Source of the DNA: Leptospira terpstrae serovar Hualin str. LT 11-33 = ATCC 700639
Lineage (GTDB): Bacteria > Spirochaetota > Leptospiria > Leptospirales > Leptospiraceae
Length of the DNA: 64,000 bases
Direction: 5' to 3'
NCBI RefSeq assembly: GCF_000332495.1
Contig: NZ_AOGW02000010.1
Coordinates: forward strand, 434,001-498,000
Shown in pieces: positions 36,673-45,849 of the stretch (the first letter of the stretch is position 1; each line of letters begins with the position of its first letter). The position numbers and the translations under genes were made by a program. The notes beneath the pieces are model-generated. The model did no database searches. It saw nothing but the letters and a program-made list of their open reading frames with translations, and was not told the origin of the DNA.

Positions 36673-37432
36673 TTTGAATCCGATCCAACGTGATTCCACA
36701 AGCAACAACCACATTAAGTGAAGTCACTGAACCAAAAAGCGGGATCCGAGCCACATAATCTGCTTCTTCTAACAGTAGACGTTTCACTCCTTCCCCTTCA
36801 TTCCCCATAATCACAGCCATCTGCGTTGCCTCTGGTAAAGTTTCCCAAATGTTTTCTTCTCCTTCTTCGTCAGTTGCTAGAATCCAGTATTCATTTTTTT
36901 TGAGGTATTCCATCCCATGCATCAGGTTTGCCACTCGGTAAATTTGCAAATGATGTACCGCTCCTGCAGATACTTTTTCCACAACAGGAGTGATTGGTGA
37001 CGTATCACGATCAGACATTAATACGTGTTTTACGCCCATACATTCAGCCGTTCTTAGTATATTTCCAAGATTTCCTGGATCTTGAATCCGGTCTAATATC
37101 AAAATTGGTCCTTCACCCACCTTGACATTCTGTTTGAACTGTTCAAATCCGAGTGACAAAAACGATTTTTGTTTGGTGCGTATGATCACATAACCTTGGT
37201 GATTTTTATCAGAAGCGATTCGGTCTAGTTCCCGAGTGGAAACAGTTGTAAATTTGATAGAGTTTGGGATGTACTGACGTATCCTTTGTTTTTCTTCATT
37301 TCCAAGGGAATCCTTTATAATCACTTCCCGGATGGTTTTGATACCACGTTCGGGAGCGACTTGGTCCAAAGACTCTAAAAATTCAAAAAAATTGCGTTTC
37401 CCAAAAAGTATTTCTACTGGGCTTTTTTCCAT
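36659..37432 (-). CDS. rlmB: SpoU/TrmH-family (RlmB-like) rRNA 2'-O-methyltransferase
   Basis: SPOUT-fold RNA methyltransferases use S-adenosylmethionine to modify 2'-OH groups; RlmB modifies a guanosine of 23S rRNA. The 257 residues have an N-terminal substrate-binding domain with LFGKRNFFEFL, a motif like that of RlmB. Knot motifs follow: LDRIQDPGNLGNILRTAE, MGNEGEGV and SVTSLNVVVA. RlmB rather than TrmH is preferred because of the N-terminal domain, but the exact target is inferred. It overlaps cysS by 19 bases. Confidence 0.85.
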   Translation of the reverse strand: MEKSPVEILFGKRNFFEFLESLDQVAPERGIKTIREVIIKDSLGNEEKQRIRQYIPNSIKFTTVSTRELDRIASDKNHQGYVIIRTKQKSFLSLGFEQFKQNVKVGEGPILILDRIQDPGNLGNILRTAECMGVKHVLMSDRDTSPITPVVEKVSAGAVHHLQIYRVANLMHGMEYLKKNEYWILATDEEGEENIWETLPEATQMAVIMGNEGEGVKRLLLEEADYVARIPLFGSVTSLNVVVACGITLDRIQNVSR

Positions 37433-38871
37433 GTGGTTATTCCTTCTTTTGTATCAGCGAGAAGGATTCCTTTTTCTTCCAACTCTTTACGAATTTTGTC
37501 GGCGCTTAAGAAATCTTTGTTTTGTTTGGCGGTTTTTCTTTTTTCGATTTGTTCCAAAATCCAATCTTCTGAAATTCCAACTAAAGATTGAATTTGTTTT
37601 TTAAATTGAAACACAGCAAAGAGTTCATTGATTTTATAAAAAAGCTGAATGGACTCTAACAAAAAACTATCTTCTGCTTCATTTCCCTTTGTGTCTAGAT
37701 ACTGGTTCACAATACGAACTAGTTCAAAAACAGTTGCAAGAGCTTTCGGAACATTCAAATCATCCGCAAGTGAATAAATAAAATCCAAGTCCAAATTCTG
37801 TAATTCAGGAATTGTAAAATTCCCCATTTCAACACCTTTCGGAACCTTGTCCCACAATTGACCAGCTTCTAAAACACGATAAATTGTATTTTGAATCCGA
37901 TCCATTGCAACTTTTGATTCTTCCAGTTTATTTAAAGAAAAATTCAACTTACTTCTGTAATGTGAAGAAATTAAATGATAACGAATGGAATTCGGATCAT
38001 AACCCTTTTCTAAAATATCTCGTAAGGTATAAAAATTTCCCTTACTTTTCGACATCTTTTCCCCATCAACTAACAGATGTTCACAATGAAGCCAGGTTCC
38101 TACAAACTCTTCATTGGGATAGGCTCCCATACTTTGCGCTGCTTCATTTTCATGATGGGGAAATAAAAGGTCAATCCCACCGGTATGGATATCCACTCCA
38201 GATCCGTATACTTTTCGAATCATAGCAGAACATTCTAAATGCCAACCTGGCCGTCCTGTTCCAATTCTAGTATGCCAACATTTTTCCTGTTCTGTCTTTT
38301 GATTTTTCCAAAGGACAAAGTCTCTTACATCATCTTTTGTATATTCATCGGCATCATATCTCGCACCGGATTTCATTCCCGAAACATCAATTTTCGAAAG
38401 TTCCCCATACCGACTAAATTTTTGAATCGAAAAGTATAAATTTCCATCTTTTTCATACACGAGGCCATTGGTCTTTAGTTTTTCCACAAGACCTACCATA
38501 TCCTCAATCGATTCCGTTGCCTTCGGATAATGTTCTAACTTTTGAACATGTAATGATTCCAAATCTTTAAAAAAAGCTTCGGTCCAAGGTTTCGTAAATT
38601 CTTCAATACTCACTTTTTGTTTGATCGATTCATTGATAATTTTATCATCAATATCAGTGATATTCATCGATTGGTTTAGCTTGTAGCCACCTAACAATAG
38701 AGCACGGCGAAGGACATCCACAAATAAAAATGATCGGATGTTCCCAATGTGTGCAAAATTATAAACGGTGGGTCCACAAGAATAGATCGTAACGTTGGAA
38801 TTATCCTTTGGTAAAAAAGTTTCTTTTTTCCCAGACTTAGAATTTTGAAAAACGAAAGGAATAGGAGTCAT
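37414..38871 (-). CDS. cysS: Cysteinyl-tRNA synthetase
   Basis: A class I aminoacyl-tRNA synthetase that charges tRNA(Cys). The 485 residues include [14 protein letters not shown] (the first zinc cysteine and the HIGH-type motif), HLECSAM with another zinc cysteine, [15 protein letters not shown] with zinc-binding histidine, and [13 protein letters not shown] (KMSKS). The C-terminal anticodon-binding region is complete. Its start overlaps the stop of the AXE1-like gene (ATGA), placing it inside the folD run. Confidence 0.97.
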   Translation of the reverse strand: MTPIPFVFQNSKSGKKETFLPKDNSNVTIYSCGPTVYNFAHIGNIRSFLFVDVLRRALLLGGYKLNQSMNITDIDDKIINESIKQKVSIEEFTKPWTEAFFKDLESLHVQKLEHYPKATESIEDMVGLVEKLKTNGLVYEKDGNLYFSIQKFSRYGELSKIDVSGMKSGARYDADEYTKDDVRDFVLWKNQKTEQEKCWHTRIGTGRPGWHLECSAMIRKVYGSGVDIHTGGIDLLFPHHENEAAQSMGAYPNEEFVGTWLHCEHLLVDGEKMSKSKGNFYTLRDILEKGYDPNSIRYHLISSHYRSKLNFSLNKLEESKVAMDRIQNTIYRVLEAGQLWDKVPKGVEMGNFTIPELQNLDLDFIYSLADDLNVPKALATVFELVRIVNQYLDTKGNEAEDSFLLESIQLFYKINELFAVFQFKKQIQSLVGISEDWILEQIEKRKTAKQNKDFLSADKIRKELEEKGILLADTKEGITTWKKAQ

Positions 38872-39836
38872 AGGGCAAAGATTTCTTTTACAAATTCTAA
38901 ATTTGCTTGGGGTTGTTTGTCTTTTCCCGCTTCATTTCCTTCGGTTGGATATAACTGCATTCGTTTGTCACAATTCATATGATTAAACAAGGCAAAGGTG
39001 GATTTAGGATGAGAGATTACATCTTCCATTCCACAGGAAACAAGGGCTGGAATTTTAATTTTTTTTGCAAAGTTCAATGCATCAAAATAAGATAATTCTT
39101 TTTTATAATCAATTTTCTTAGTAGCTCTCTTTTCTAAAAAGGGTGTCAGTTCTCGAACCCAAGGATTTCCTTTTAAAGAAATTTGATCTTTATCTATATA
39201 ACAAAAAGATGGAGTTTCTAAAATCAATCCTTTGATCCGATCAGAGTAAGCCGCGCCAAACACGGAAAGTGCTGAACCAATTGACTTTCCATGTAAAATA
39301 ATTTGGTCTCCATCAATTCCATCGGTTAATCGTAAAAACTCAATGGTTCGAATCACATCCAAATAAAGTTTACGCATATAGAACTCTTCCTTTTGGTCAA
39401 GTCCATGTGCAAAATAATTCGGAGTCCAACCGATAGGAGCTTTTCCTGTCGTAGGATCTATCGGTGCATGGATCATTTCTTCCCCATGTCCCCTTAAGGT
39501 GATATGAAGTTGGGCGACTCCTAAATCAGAATATCCTTTTTGAATTTCTTCTGGAATGGCCAAATAGTCATGGAAATAAACAACCACTGGCCTGTTTCCT
39601 CTTTTTCTAGGAATCGCCAATTTTCCATGTAACACATGATTGTCGATGCTTTGAAAACTCACATCATTGAGAGATTCCCAAATAAAGGATCCTTTCAAAA
39701 CGGTTTTATAAGTTGCCTTGATTGGAATTTTTTTTAACTCTGCGATCCCATCCTTCCAAAAACTATCCAAATCCGTAGGAGGATCTAGTTTTGGTACGGT
39801 TTGGAAACATTCATCAAAACTAACGGTTTGAGGCAT
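38868..39836 (-). CDS. AXE1-family (acetyl xylan esterase-like) alpha/beta hydrolase, catalytic His replaced
   Basis: A 322-residue cytoplasmic protein. Length and layout match the AXE1/cephalosporin-C deacetylase family: PKLDPPTDLDSFWKDG near the start and YFHDYLAIPEE after it. The nucleophile elbow is HGKSIGSAL (S185) and the acid is in CGMEDVISH (D272). In active members the histidine comes in a G-H-E motif near the end. Here it is G-N-E (N301, codon AAT, one base from CAT), so activity is doubtful. It is co-translated between folD (17-base overlap) and cysS (ATGA). Substrate unknown. Confidence 0.78.
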   Translation of the reverse strand: MPQTVSFDECFQTVPKLDPPTDLDSFWKDGIAELKKIPIKATYKTVLKGSFIWESLNDVSFQSIDNHVLHGKLAIPRKRGNRPVVVYFHDYLAIPEEIQKGYSDLGVAQLHITLRGHGEEMIHAPIDPTTGKAPIGWTPNYFAHGLDQKEEFYMRKLYLDVIRTIEFLRLTDGIDGDQIILHGKSIGSALSVFGAAYSDRIKGLILETPSFCYIDKDQISLKGNPWVRELTPFLEKRATKKIDYKKELSYFDALNFAKKIKIPALVSCGMEDVISHPKSTFALFNHMNCDKRMQLYPTEGNEAGKDKQPQANLEFVKEIFAL

Positions 39837-40695
39837 GGGAATCCAACTTAGGAGAAAATTGATTTAAAAAACTATACATTGTTTGCAGTAAAAGTACAGA
39901 AATTGTCATAGGGCCAACACCTCCAGGAACGGGAGTGTAGTAGGATGATTTGTCTTTTGCTTTCGAAATTTCAATATCTCCCACATTACCAACGTTATAA
40001 CCAGCATCTAAAAGGACCGCTCCTTCTTTGATCCAATCGGCTTGAATGAATTCAGGTTTTCCCACAGCCCCAACCACAATGTCGGCTTGTTTTATAAGCT
40101 CTGGGAGGTTTTTGGTTTTTGAATGGCAAAGAGTCACAGTGGCATTTAGGTTTGTGAGCATAATTGCCATTGGTTTACCAAGGATAGGAGACCTTCCAAC
40201 TACTACTGCATGTTTTCCTGAAACATCGATTCCATATTCCTGAAGAAGGAGAACCATACCGTACGGAGTGCACGGATAGTATGCTTCGCTATTCATTGAT
40301 AACTTCCCAAAGGAGATGGTTGTGACACCATCCACATCCTTTTCCAAGGCAATTTCATCAAAACACAACCGTTCATCAATTTGGTGGGGAACTGGATGTT
40401 GCAAAAGAATTCCGTTTACGGAACTGTCGGAATTCAATTTTCTAATTTCGGCTAATAACTCTTCGGTGGTTGTCTCTTCTTTCAGGCGCACGTAACGTGA
40501 ACCCATTCCCACTTTTTCACATGCCTTTACCTTCATATTTACATAGGTTTCGGAAGCGGGATTATTACCGACAAGGATAGTGGCAAGAGTAGGAATTCCC
40601 TTACCCTCGGATTTAGCTTTCGCTAATGTTTCTGCGATTCGATTTCGAATTTTTTCGGAAATCGCTTTACCGTCTAATAGGATGCTAGATTTCAT
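39820..40695 (-). CDS. folD: Bifunctional methylene-THF dehydrogenase/cyclohydrolase (FolD)
   Basis: FolD interconverts 5,10-methylene-THF and 10-formyl-THF, feeding purine and formyl-Met synthesis. The 291 residues show PTLATILVGNNPASETYVNMKVKAC-type conserved blocks (catalytic lysine in VNMKVKAC), GILLQHPVP, DVDGVT, VVGRSPILGKPMA and the C-terminal PVPGGVGPMTI. It is the first gene of the leftward folD-AXE1-cysS-rlmB-lipase run. It is divergent from asnS, with 55 bases between holding a short inverted repeat. Confidence 0.97.
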   Translation of the reverse strand: MKSSILLDGKAISEKIRNRIAETLAKAKSEGKGIPTLATILVGNNPASETYVNMKVKACEKVGMGSRYVRLKEETTTEELLAEIRKLNSDSSVNGILLQHPVPHQIDERLCFDEIALEKDVDGVTTISFGKLSMNSEAYYPCTPYGMVLLLQEYGIDVSGKHAVVVGRSPILGKPMAIMLTNLNATVTLCHSKTKNLPELIKQADIVVGAVGKPEFIQADWIKEGAVLLDAGYNVGNVGDIEISKAKDKSSYYTPVPGGVGPMTISVLLLQTMYSFLNQFSPKLDSHASNR

Positions 40696-40701
40696 TCTGT
40701 A

Positions 40702-40729
40702 AGTTCAAAATTTCAGAGAAAATTGAACT
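40702..40729. promoter_or_regulatory. Inverted repeat between folD and asnS
   Basis: AGTTCAA at 40702-40708 and TTGAACT at 40723-40729 form 7-bp arms with 14 bases between. The pair lies at the centre of the divergent promoter region. It could be a regulator site or chance in AT-rich DNA. Confidence 0.25.
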
Positions 40730-40750
40730 GGCAAACAGAAAAAACCATCC

Positions 40751-42055
40751 ATGACTCCAAGTTTAGATCCATCACAATCCAATTCTCCTCATCCCACTTC
40801 TACACATAGTTTTCAAGGTTGGGTCCAAGGCCTCCGAGGAAACAACCATGTCCAGTTCCTGCAACTTCGTACCGATGGACAAATTTACCAAGTCGTAGCA
40901 GAAAAAGAATTTTTAGGGGAGGAGATCTTTAAACAGGTCAAAACCTTACCGCAGGAAACTTCCCTAATCGTTTCGGGAGTTTTACAAGAAAATGCAAAGG
41001 CGCCAGGTGGACAGGAATTATTTCTCCATTCACTCTCCATCGTAGGGGAATCGAATCAGTATCCCATCACTCCGAAAGAACATGGACCTGATTTTTTGCA
41101 CAACCATAGACATTTATGGTTACGATCCAAACGCCAACTCGCCATCCAGAGAGTTCGCTCCGAATTGTCCTTTGCCATCCGTGAATTCTTTCGAAATGAT
41201 GGATACACCCTTATCGATACTCCCATTCTGACAGGCTCAATCGGGGAATCAGCAGGCACCTTATTTTCCACAGAATACTTTGACTTAGGGCAAGCCTATC
41301 TAGCCCAAACGGGACAACTGTATTTGGAAACAGCTGCCTTCGCTCATTCCAAGGTCTATTGTTTTGGTCCTACATTTCGTGCGGAAAAAAGTAAAACGAG
41401 AAGGCACTTAACCGAATTTTGGATGTTGGAAGCAGAAACCGCCTTTCTTGGCCAAGAAGGAAATTTAGACTTACAAGAACGATTTGTAAAGACAGTCCTT
41501 CGCACCACCATCGAACGTACCCTAGATGACCTAAAGGCTTTGGACAGGGATCCAGCACCACTATTAGAACAACTATCTAAACCTTTCCCACGAGTCGATT
41601 ACGGAGAAGCGATTCAAATCCTACAAACTGCAGGAGAAGAAATCACTTGGGGAGAAGACATCAATTCCGACAGAGAACAAATCCTCACCACACATTTTGG
41701 AACAGCCATTTTCATTCAAAATTTTCCTAGGGCCATCAAAGCCTTCTATATGAAACAAAATCCAGAGAATGCCAATACCGTTCTTTCAGCAGACCTAATT
41801 GCTCCGGATGGAATTGGGGAAATTATTGGCGGCTCGGAAAGGGAAGAATCCTATGAAAAAATTGTCGAACGATTGAAAGAAGAAGGCCTTCCTCCAGAGG
41901 ACTATTCTTGGTATTTGGACCTTCGTAAATATGGTTCGGTTCCGCATGCTGGGTTTGGTATGGGTCTCGAACGAGTGATTGCTTGGATTTGTGGTTTGTC
42001 CCATATTCGGGAGTGCATTCCTTTTCCTCGGATGATTTACAGGCTCAGTCCTTAA
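40751..42055 (+). CDS. asnS: Asparaginyl-tRNA synthetase
   Basis: A class IIb synthetase that charges tRNA(Asn). The 434 residues comprise an N-terminal OB-fold (from about 20, QGWVQGLRGNNHVQF) and the catalytic domain. AsnRS-type blocks are clear: FGPTFRAEKSKTRRHLTEFWMLEAE, the GEIIGGSEREE stretch, YLDLRKYGSVPHAGFGMGLERV (motif 3) and the C-terminal IPFPR. The WMLEAE and SVPHAG patterns distinguish it from AspRS. The first 20 residues are Ser/Pro/His-rich and not conserved. GatCA is encoded in the same window, so amidation probably serves tRNA(Gln). Confidence 0.93.
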   Translation: MTPSLDPSQSNSPHPTSTHSFQGWVQGLRGNNHVQFLQLRTDGQIYQVVAEKEFLGEEIFKQVKTLPQETSLIVSGVLQENAKAPGGQELFLHSLSIVGESNQYPITPKEHGPDFLHNHRHLWLRSKRQLAIQRVRSELSFAIREFFRNDGYTLIDTPILTGSIGESAGTLFSTEYFDLGQAYLAQTGQLYLETAAFAHSKVYCFGPTFRAEKSKTRRHLTEFWMLEAETAFLGQEGNLDLQERFVKTVLRTTIERTLDDLKALDRDPAPLLEQLSKPFPRVDYGEAIQILQTAGEEITWGEDINSDREQILTTHFGTAIFIQNFPRAIKAFYMKQNPENANTVLSADLIAPDGIGEIIGGSEREESYEKIVERLKEEGLPPEDYSWYLDLRKYGSVPHAGFGMGLERVIAWICGLSHIRECIPFPRMIYRLSP

Positions 42056-42114
42056 TTTTTCTTAGGGGAAATTTTGCTCTAAGGCCGATCTTTTTAGGGA
42101 AAGAGAGGTACCTT

Positions 42115-42918
42115 ATGGCACAACAAGCAACCCAAGTTTTAAACACATCCGTCGAACAAGAAGCTTGGGATCTATATGAGGTAGGATCAAACGAAGACGT
42201 CGTGGTCCTTGCCAAACGCCATCCCGAGAACTTTTATATCCAACATCTTGGTTATTTAGCATTGTATGAACTTACGGGAAGAGCGACGATCTCGGCACCA
42301 AAAGGCATTTCAAGCCTTGCACCATTAGTAGATGCAATTCAAAACTATGAGATTGGAAAAACATCGGATGCTTGCAATAGCCTAAACCTATATTTTAAGA
42401 CCCAAACCAATCCTCTCTGTTTTTCCATCATTCAAACTGCGATCAAAATCTATTTTCGCGCAGAAGCCTACGAAGATGCAAAATCCATTATCACACGTTT
42501 TAAAAAACAATGGAATGATAACTCTTTTGTCAAAGAAGAACTGATTTGTATCTATTACCTAAAACGTTATGATGAAGTGATCAAAGTATTCCGTGACAAT
42601 ATGAAATTGTTAAATGATTCCGATATTCATAAACTTGTGGGTATGGCACTTCTCTTTTTGGATCGTCATAAAGAGGCCAATTTGATTTTCGAAAATATTC
42701 CGAACAAATTGAATCTTCCAAGTTTTGAAGAAAAAAGAAAGATGTATGATTCAGTTTACAAAAAGATTTCTGAACTAGAAGCTAAATCAAACTCTCTAAA
42801 CCACAAAGATTTAGAGGATATGGGTTTTGCTTATCTATTTCATGGTGATTATTCTAAAGCAGAAAAGATGTTTTTATCTCTTACCGAGAAACTAAAATCA
42901 AAACTCTGCAGCGTGTAA
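42115..42918 (+). CDS. Helical-repeat (TPR-like) protein of unknown function
   Basis: The 267 residues have no signal or membrane segment and consist of helix pairs such as IKIYFRAEAYEDAKSIITRF and YYLKRYDEVIKVF, which resemble tetratricopeptide repeats. The ATG at 42115 has a good Shine-Dalgarno sequence (GAGAGG, seven bases upstream); the open frame extends further up into asnS but without conserved content. The 3' end overlaps the convergent exported gene by 38 bases. It is probably a scaffold; partner unknown. Confidence 0.8.
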   Translation: MAQQATQVLNTSVEQEAWDLYEVGSNEDVVVLAKRHPENFYIQHLGYLALYELTGRATISAPKGISSLAPLVDAIQNYEIGKTSDACNSLNLYFKTQTNPLCFSIIQTAIKIYFRAEAYEDAKSIITRFKKQWNDNSFVKEELICIYYLKRYDEVIKVFRDNMKLLNDSDIHKLVGMALLFLDRHKEANLIFENIPNKLNLPSFEEKRKMYDSVYKKISELEAKSNSLNHKDLEDMGFAYLFHGDYSKAEKMFLSLTEKLKSKLCSV

Positions 42919-43738
42919 GATTCTTTCTAGTTTCGGGGTGGCTAAGAAGTTTAGCTGCCTCGTCTGTAGGAATGACAAGATCGGTTTGGTTTTTCCCCGC
43001 AGTTCCTAATGCCAAAACAAAGTAAGGATTTTTTCCAACTTTAGCTTCCGTTCCCTTTCCTGTTTGGTCTTCTCTGTATACGATATAACCTGTTTCCATC
43101 GCATACGCTTCTTTTACATAGAGGGGAGAATAAATATCAAGTCCACGATCGGTTTGTATTTTTGGAAATAAGGCTCGTTTTACATTGAGATGGCGGGCAT
43201 CCACAACTAGGCCCGAAAACTCCACCGGCACCACTTCTTCACTAAACTCAGGGACAGACTCAATACCATATTCTACTGGAAGGTGAGCCAAAATTCCTTC
43301 TTTTCCTTTGATATGTAAACTTGCCTTTGCTTCCAAAACATTTTTCACAAATTGAAAATCATACTCTTCTTTTTCTGATCCAATGTAAGAATTTAAACGT
43401 AACCTTGCTTGTTGGTTCACTTGGGTGTATTCATACACAGTATAATCTGCGTTAAATAGTATGGATTCTAACCTTTGGCTAAGACGCACTCGTAGTTTTT
43501 CACGGGCTTTTTTCCGTGCCATGGAATGAGCTTTGCCCTGGCTTGTGGCAGTATTTTTTCCCGAAAACTCGGGATCTTCTTCATCAAAAACAATTTTGGG
43601 TATGGTCTCTTTTACAGAAGAAGAAATGAATAGGTCTGTCCAGTTGACAACGGATGCATAAATATCCTTATCTTCAATGGGTTTTGACCCAAGAGAAACG
43701 GAGAGTAACAAAATAAGGAGAAGGTAAATTCGTTTCAT
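42881..43738 (-). CDS. Exported protein of unknown function, LPP20/FlgT-like pattern
   Basis: The 285 residues start with a signal peptide (about 1-17, KRIYLLLILLLSVSLGS). A helical stretch rich in Ala and Arg (AHSMARKKAREKLRVRLSQRL) and then SGLVVDARHLNVKRALFPKI resemble exported proteins of the LPP20/FlgT kind, in which an A/R-rich helix is followed by a G-L-V-V-D-A-R strand. The family assignment is by eye and tentative. It is the last gene of the NSS-MetS-dinG run, two bases after the dinG stop. Confidence 0.7.
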   Translation of the reverse strand: MKRIYLLLILLLSVSLGSKPIEDKDIYASVVNWTDLFISSSVKETIPKIVFDEEDPEFSGKNTATSQGKAHSMARKKAREKLRVRLSQRLESILFNADYTVYEYTQVNQQARLRLNSYIGSEKEEYDFQFVKNVLEAKASLHIKGKEGILAHLPVEYGIESVPEFSEEVVPVEFSGLVVDARHLNVKRALFPKIQTDRGLDIYSPLYVKEAYAMETGYIVYREDQTGKGTEAKVGKNPYFVLALGTAGKNQTDLVIPTDEAAKLLSHPETRKNLTRCRVLILVSR

Positions 43739-43740
43739 AT

Positions 43741-45729
43741 TTAAGATTTCGGCAAAAGATTGAATTTTCTTTCCAATTCGTTAAATTCCGTTATGAGGGG
43801 AACTCCTTTTGGAAGACTTTGCAAGACGTTTTTTCCATAAGACTTTGTGTGTACCCTTGGATCCAAGATACTCACCATCCCTGTATCGGATTGCGATCGG
43901 ATAAGACGCCCAAACCCTTGTCTCAGTAACAAACATGTTTTAGGAACCTGCATTTCCCAAAAGGGACTTTTCCCCTTTCTTTCCATATCTTCCATCTTAG
44001 CTTGCAATACAGGCTCAGTAGGAACTTGGAAGGGAAGTTTGGTGACAATCACATTTCTCAGTTTGTCACCTTTAATGTCTACACCCTGCCAAAAACTTGA
44101 AACTCCAAATAGGACACTTTTTTCATTGGCAAGAAACTCTCGTTTGGCGGCGATTGGCCCCATTTCTGTTTGCGAAAAAATAGGAAAGGGAACTTGATTT
44201 TTGAGTTCTTCATATAACTCAGAAAGAAGTTTATTGGAAGTAAATAGAACAAATGCATCCCCTTCCGATAGTTTCAGTAACCTTGTGATCCAATAAGACA
44301 AATCCGTTTTATTTCGTTTGGGATCCTGAACTGGGTCTGCTACTTGTTTGGGAACAAATAAAAGCGAATGAGTGTTATACGAAAAAGGAGAAGCCAAGGT
44401 TTTGGTTTTCACTTCGGTTGTTCCAACTTCTTTTAAAAAATACTGAAAATTTCCAGCTGTTGGGGAAAGGGTAGCCGAAGTCATTACCACAGAGTCCATA
44501 TTCGGAAATAGAGTGTTCGCAAGTATCTCGTCTGTATTTTTTGGTTGGGAGAATAAATAATAAAAGGGATCTTTTGAAGACTGGGGAGGAGGTTCAATCC
44601 AAAATACCAAATTGGGATTGGTTTTCAATCGGAAGTCATTTAAAAAAGAAGAGGCTTTCTTTAAGTTCCCAGAAACCATCTCAAGACCCAAAGCCATTTC
44701 CTTCTCTTCCATATCCTCACTATCTTTTTTATATTTAGTAAGCAGGCTTTCTAATTGAGAAGCTAGGTCGGCTAAAGTATCTTCTAAGGCTCCATTATCT
44801 AATTTAAGTCTTTCGGTATGGCGAGTCGAAAACTGATTGAATTGTAAGGGAATGGCGGAAAGTAACATCCGAAAAAGATCATTCGCATAACCAATAGAAG
44901 CCTCTACAGACTTCATAATTTTTTCACTGTTTTTCAGCTTTAATACAAGGCCTGTTCTTTTTTCTGGAAAATAGAGATAGTGGAGTAGGTTCATTAGAAG
45001 TTCATAACGAATTTCTGAACCAAAAGCCCGACCCACAATCTCAGGAAAAGCATGAGCTTCATCGATCACAAGTTGGGAAAATGGAGGAAGGATTTTAAAA
45101 TCACCAGCAAGGTGGCTTGCCAGTAAATGGTGATTCACAATCAGGATATTCGCTTTTTTCCATTTTTCTTTTTCTAAAAAATAATACGAAGAACTAAAGT
45201 TGGGGCAATTTCTCCCCAAACAGTTGTCAGACTCTCTAGATACCGAGTTCCAAAAGGAATTGGATAAAAAACCATCATATTCCGCGCGAATTCCCGCAGT
45301 GGTTTGTTTCTCCCAGTTCACAAAGTATTGGAGAGTAGATTCCATTTCGGGTCCAAAATCTCCCCGTTCCATCACTCGATTGTATTTACGTTTACAAAGA
45401 TAGTTACTAGCACCAAGAGCAACCATCGCATTCACAGAGACACCTAAGGCTTCTGAAACAAGAGGGATATCTTTATAGAGTAGTTGGTCTTGTAATGATT
45501 TAGTCTCAGTGGATACAACCACCGTACAATCATTTTCTATTGAGAATAGGGCACTCGGGATCAAATAAGCTAAAGACTTCCCGACTCCTGTCCCAGCTTC
45601 AATCACCCAATTAGAGCCGGTATTAAAAGCAGACTCAATGGAAGTTGCCATTTCCATTTGTTCTTTTCTAACTTCATAATCCTTCCAAAGTTTTGGAAGT
45701 TTGTTTGTAAAAACGGATTGTACGTCCAA
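43741..45729 (-). CDS. dinG: DinG-family ATP-dependent helicase
   Basis: A 662-residue XPD/DinG-type SF2 helicase. Visible motifs: EAGTGVGKSLAYLIP (Walker A), IDEAHAFPEI (DEAH), SATLSPTAG, FTSNKLL, VSSFWQGVDIKG and LRQGFGRLIRS. The iron-sulfur cluster region holds C112, C170 and C175, but the fourth ligand position is Ser181. The start is TTG at 45729, three bases after the MetS-like stop; the next start, an ATG at residue 25, would cut the conserved R-x-x-Q-x-x-M segment. It belongs to the transporter operon. Confidence 0.88.
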   Translation of the reverse strand: MDVQSVFTNKLPKLWKDYEVRKEQMEMATSIESAFNTGSNWVIEAGTGVGKSLAYLIPSALFSIENDCTVVVSTETKSLQDQLLYKDIPLVSEALGVSVNAMVALGASNYLCKRKYNRVMERGDFGPEMESTLQYFVNWEKQTTAGIRAEYDGFLSNSFWNSVSRESDNCLGRNCPNFSSSYYFLEKEKWKKANILIVNHHLLASHLAGDFKILPPFSQLVIDEAHAFPEIVGRAFGSEIRYELLMNLLHYLYFPEKRTGLVLKLKNSEKIMKSVEASIGYANDLFRMLLSAIPLQFNQFSTRHTERLKLDNGALEDTLADLASQLESLLTKYKKDSEDMEEKEMALGLEMVSGNLKKASSFLNDFRLKTNPNLVFWIEPPPQSSKDPFYYLFSQPKNTDEILANTLFPNMDSVVMTSATLSPTAGNFQYFLKEVGTTEVKTKTLASPFSYNTHSLLFVPKQVADPVQDPKRNKTDLSYWITRLLKLSEGDAFVLFTSNKLLSELYEELKNQVPFPIFSQTEMGPIAAKREFLANEKSVLFGVSSFWQGVDIKGDKLRNVIVTKLPFQVPTEPVLQAKMEDMERKGKSPFWEMQVPKTCLLLRQGFGRLIRSQSDTGMVSILDPRVHTKSYGKNVLQSLPKGVPLITEFNELERKFNLLPKS

Positions 45730-45732
45730 ACG

Positions 45733-45849
45733 TTAATGCCTATTACGAAACAGAAGAACAACACAAACTAATGTCAGACTGATCACAGAAACAAGTGACA
45801 CAGTCATGATGAGGATCCCTTGCCAATTGAGTTCTCCGGATGGAATCAT
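45733..45849 (-). CDS. MetS-type small subunit of an NSS transporter (38 residues)
   Basis: A 38-codon frame from ATG at 45849 to TAA at 45735-45733. The product is a short polar start [11 protein letters not shown], a single hydrophobic helix (residues about 13-33), and a basic tail FRNRH. The ATG overlaps the TGA of the NSS transporter gene (ATGA), and dinG starts three bases after its stop. MetS-type proteins in Corynebacterium are tiny single-span partners encoded directly after their NSS transporter (MetP); position, size and topology here fit that precisely. Identity of the partner function is inferred from context. Confidence 0.8.
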   Translation of the reverse strand: MIPSGELNWQGILIMTVSLVSVISLTLVCVVLLFRNRH

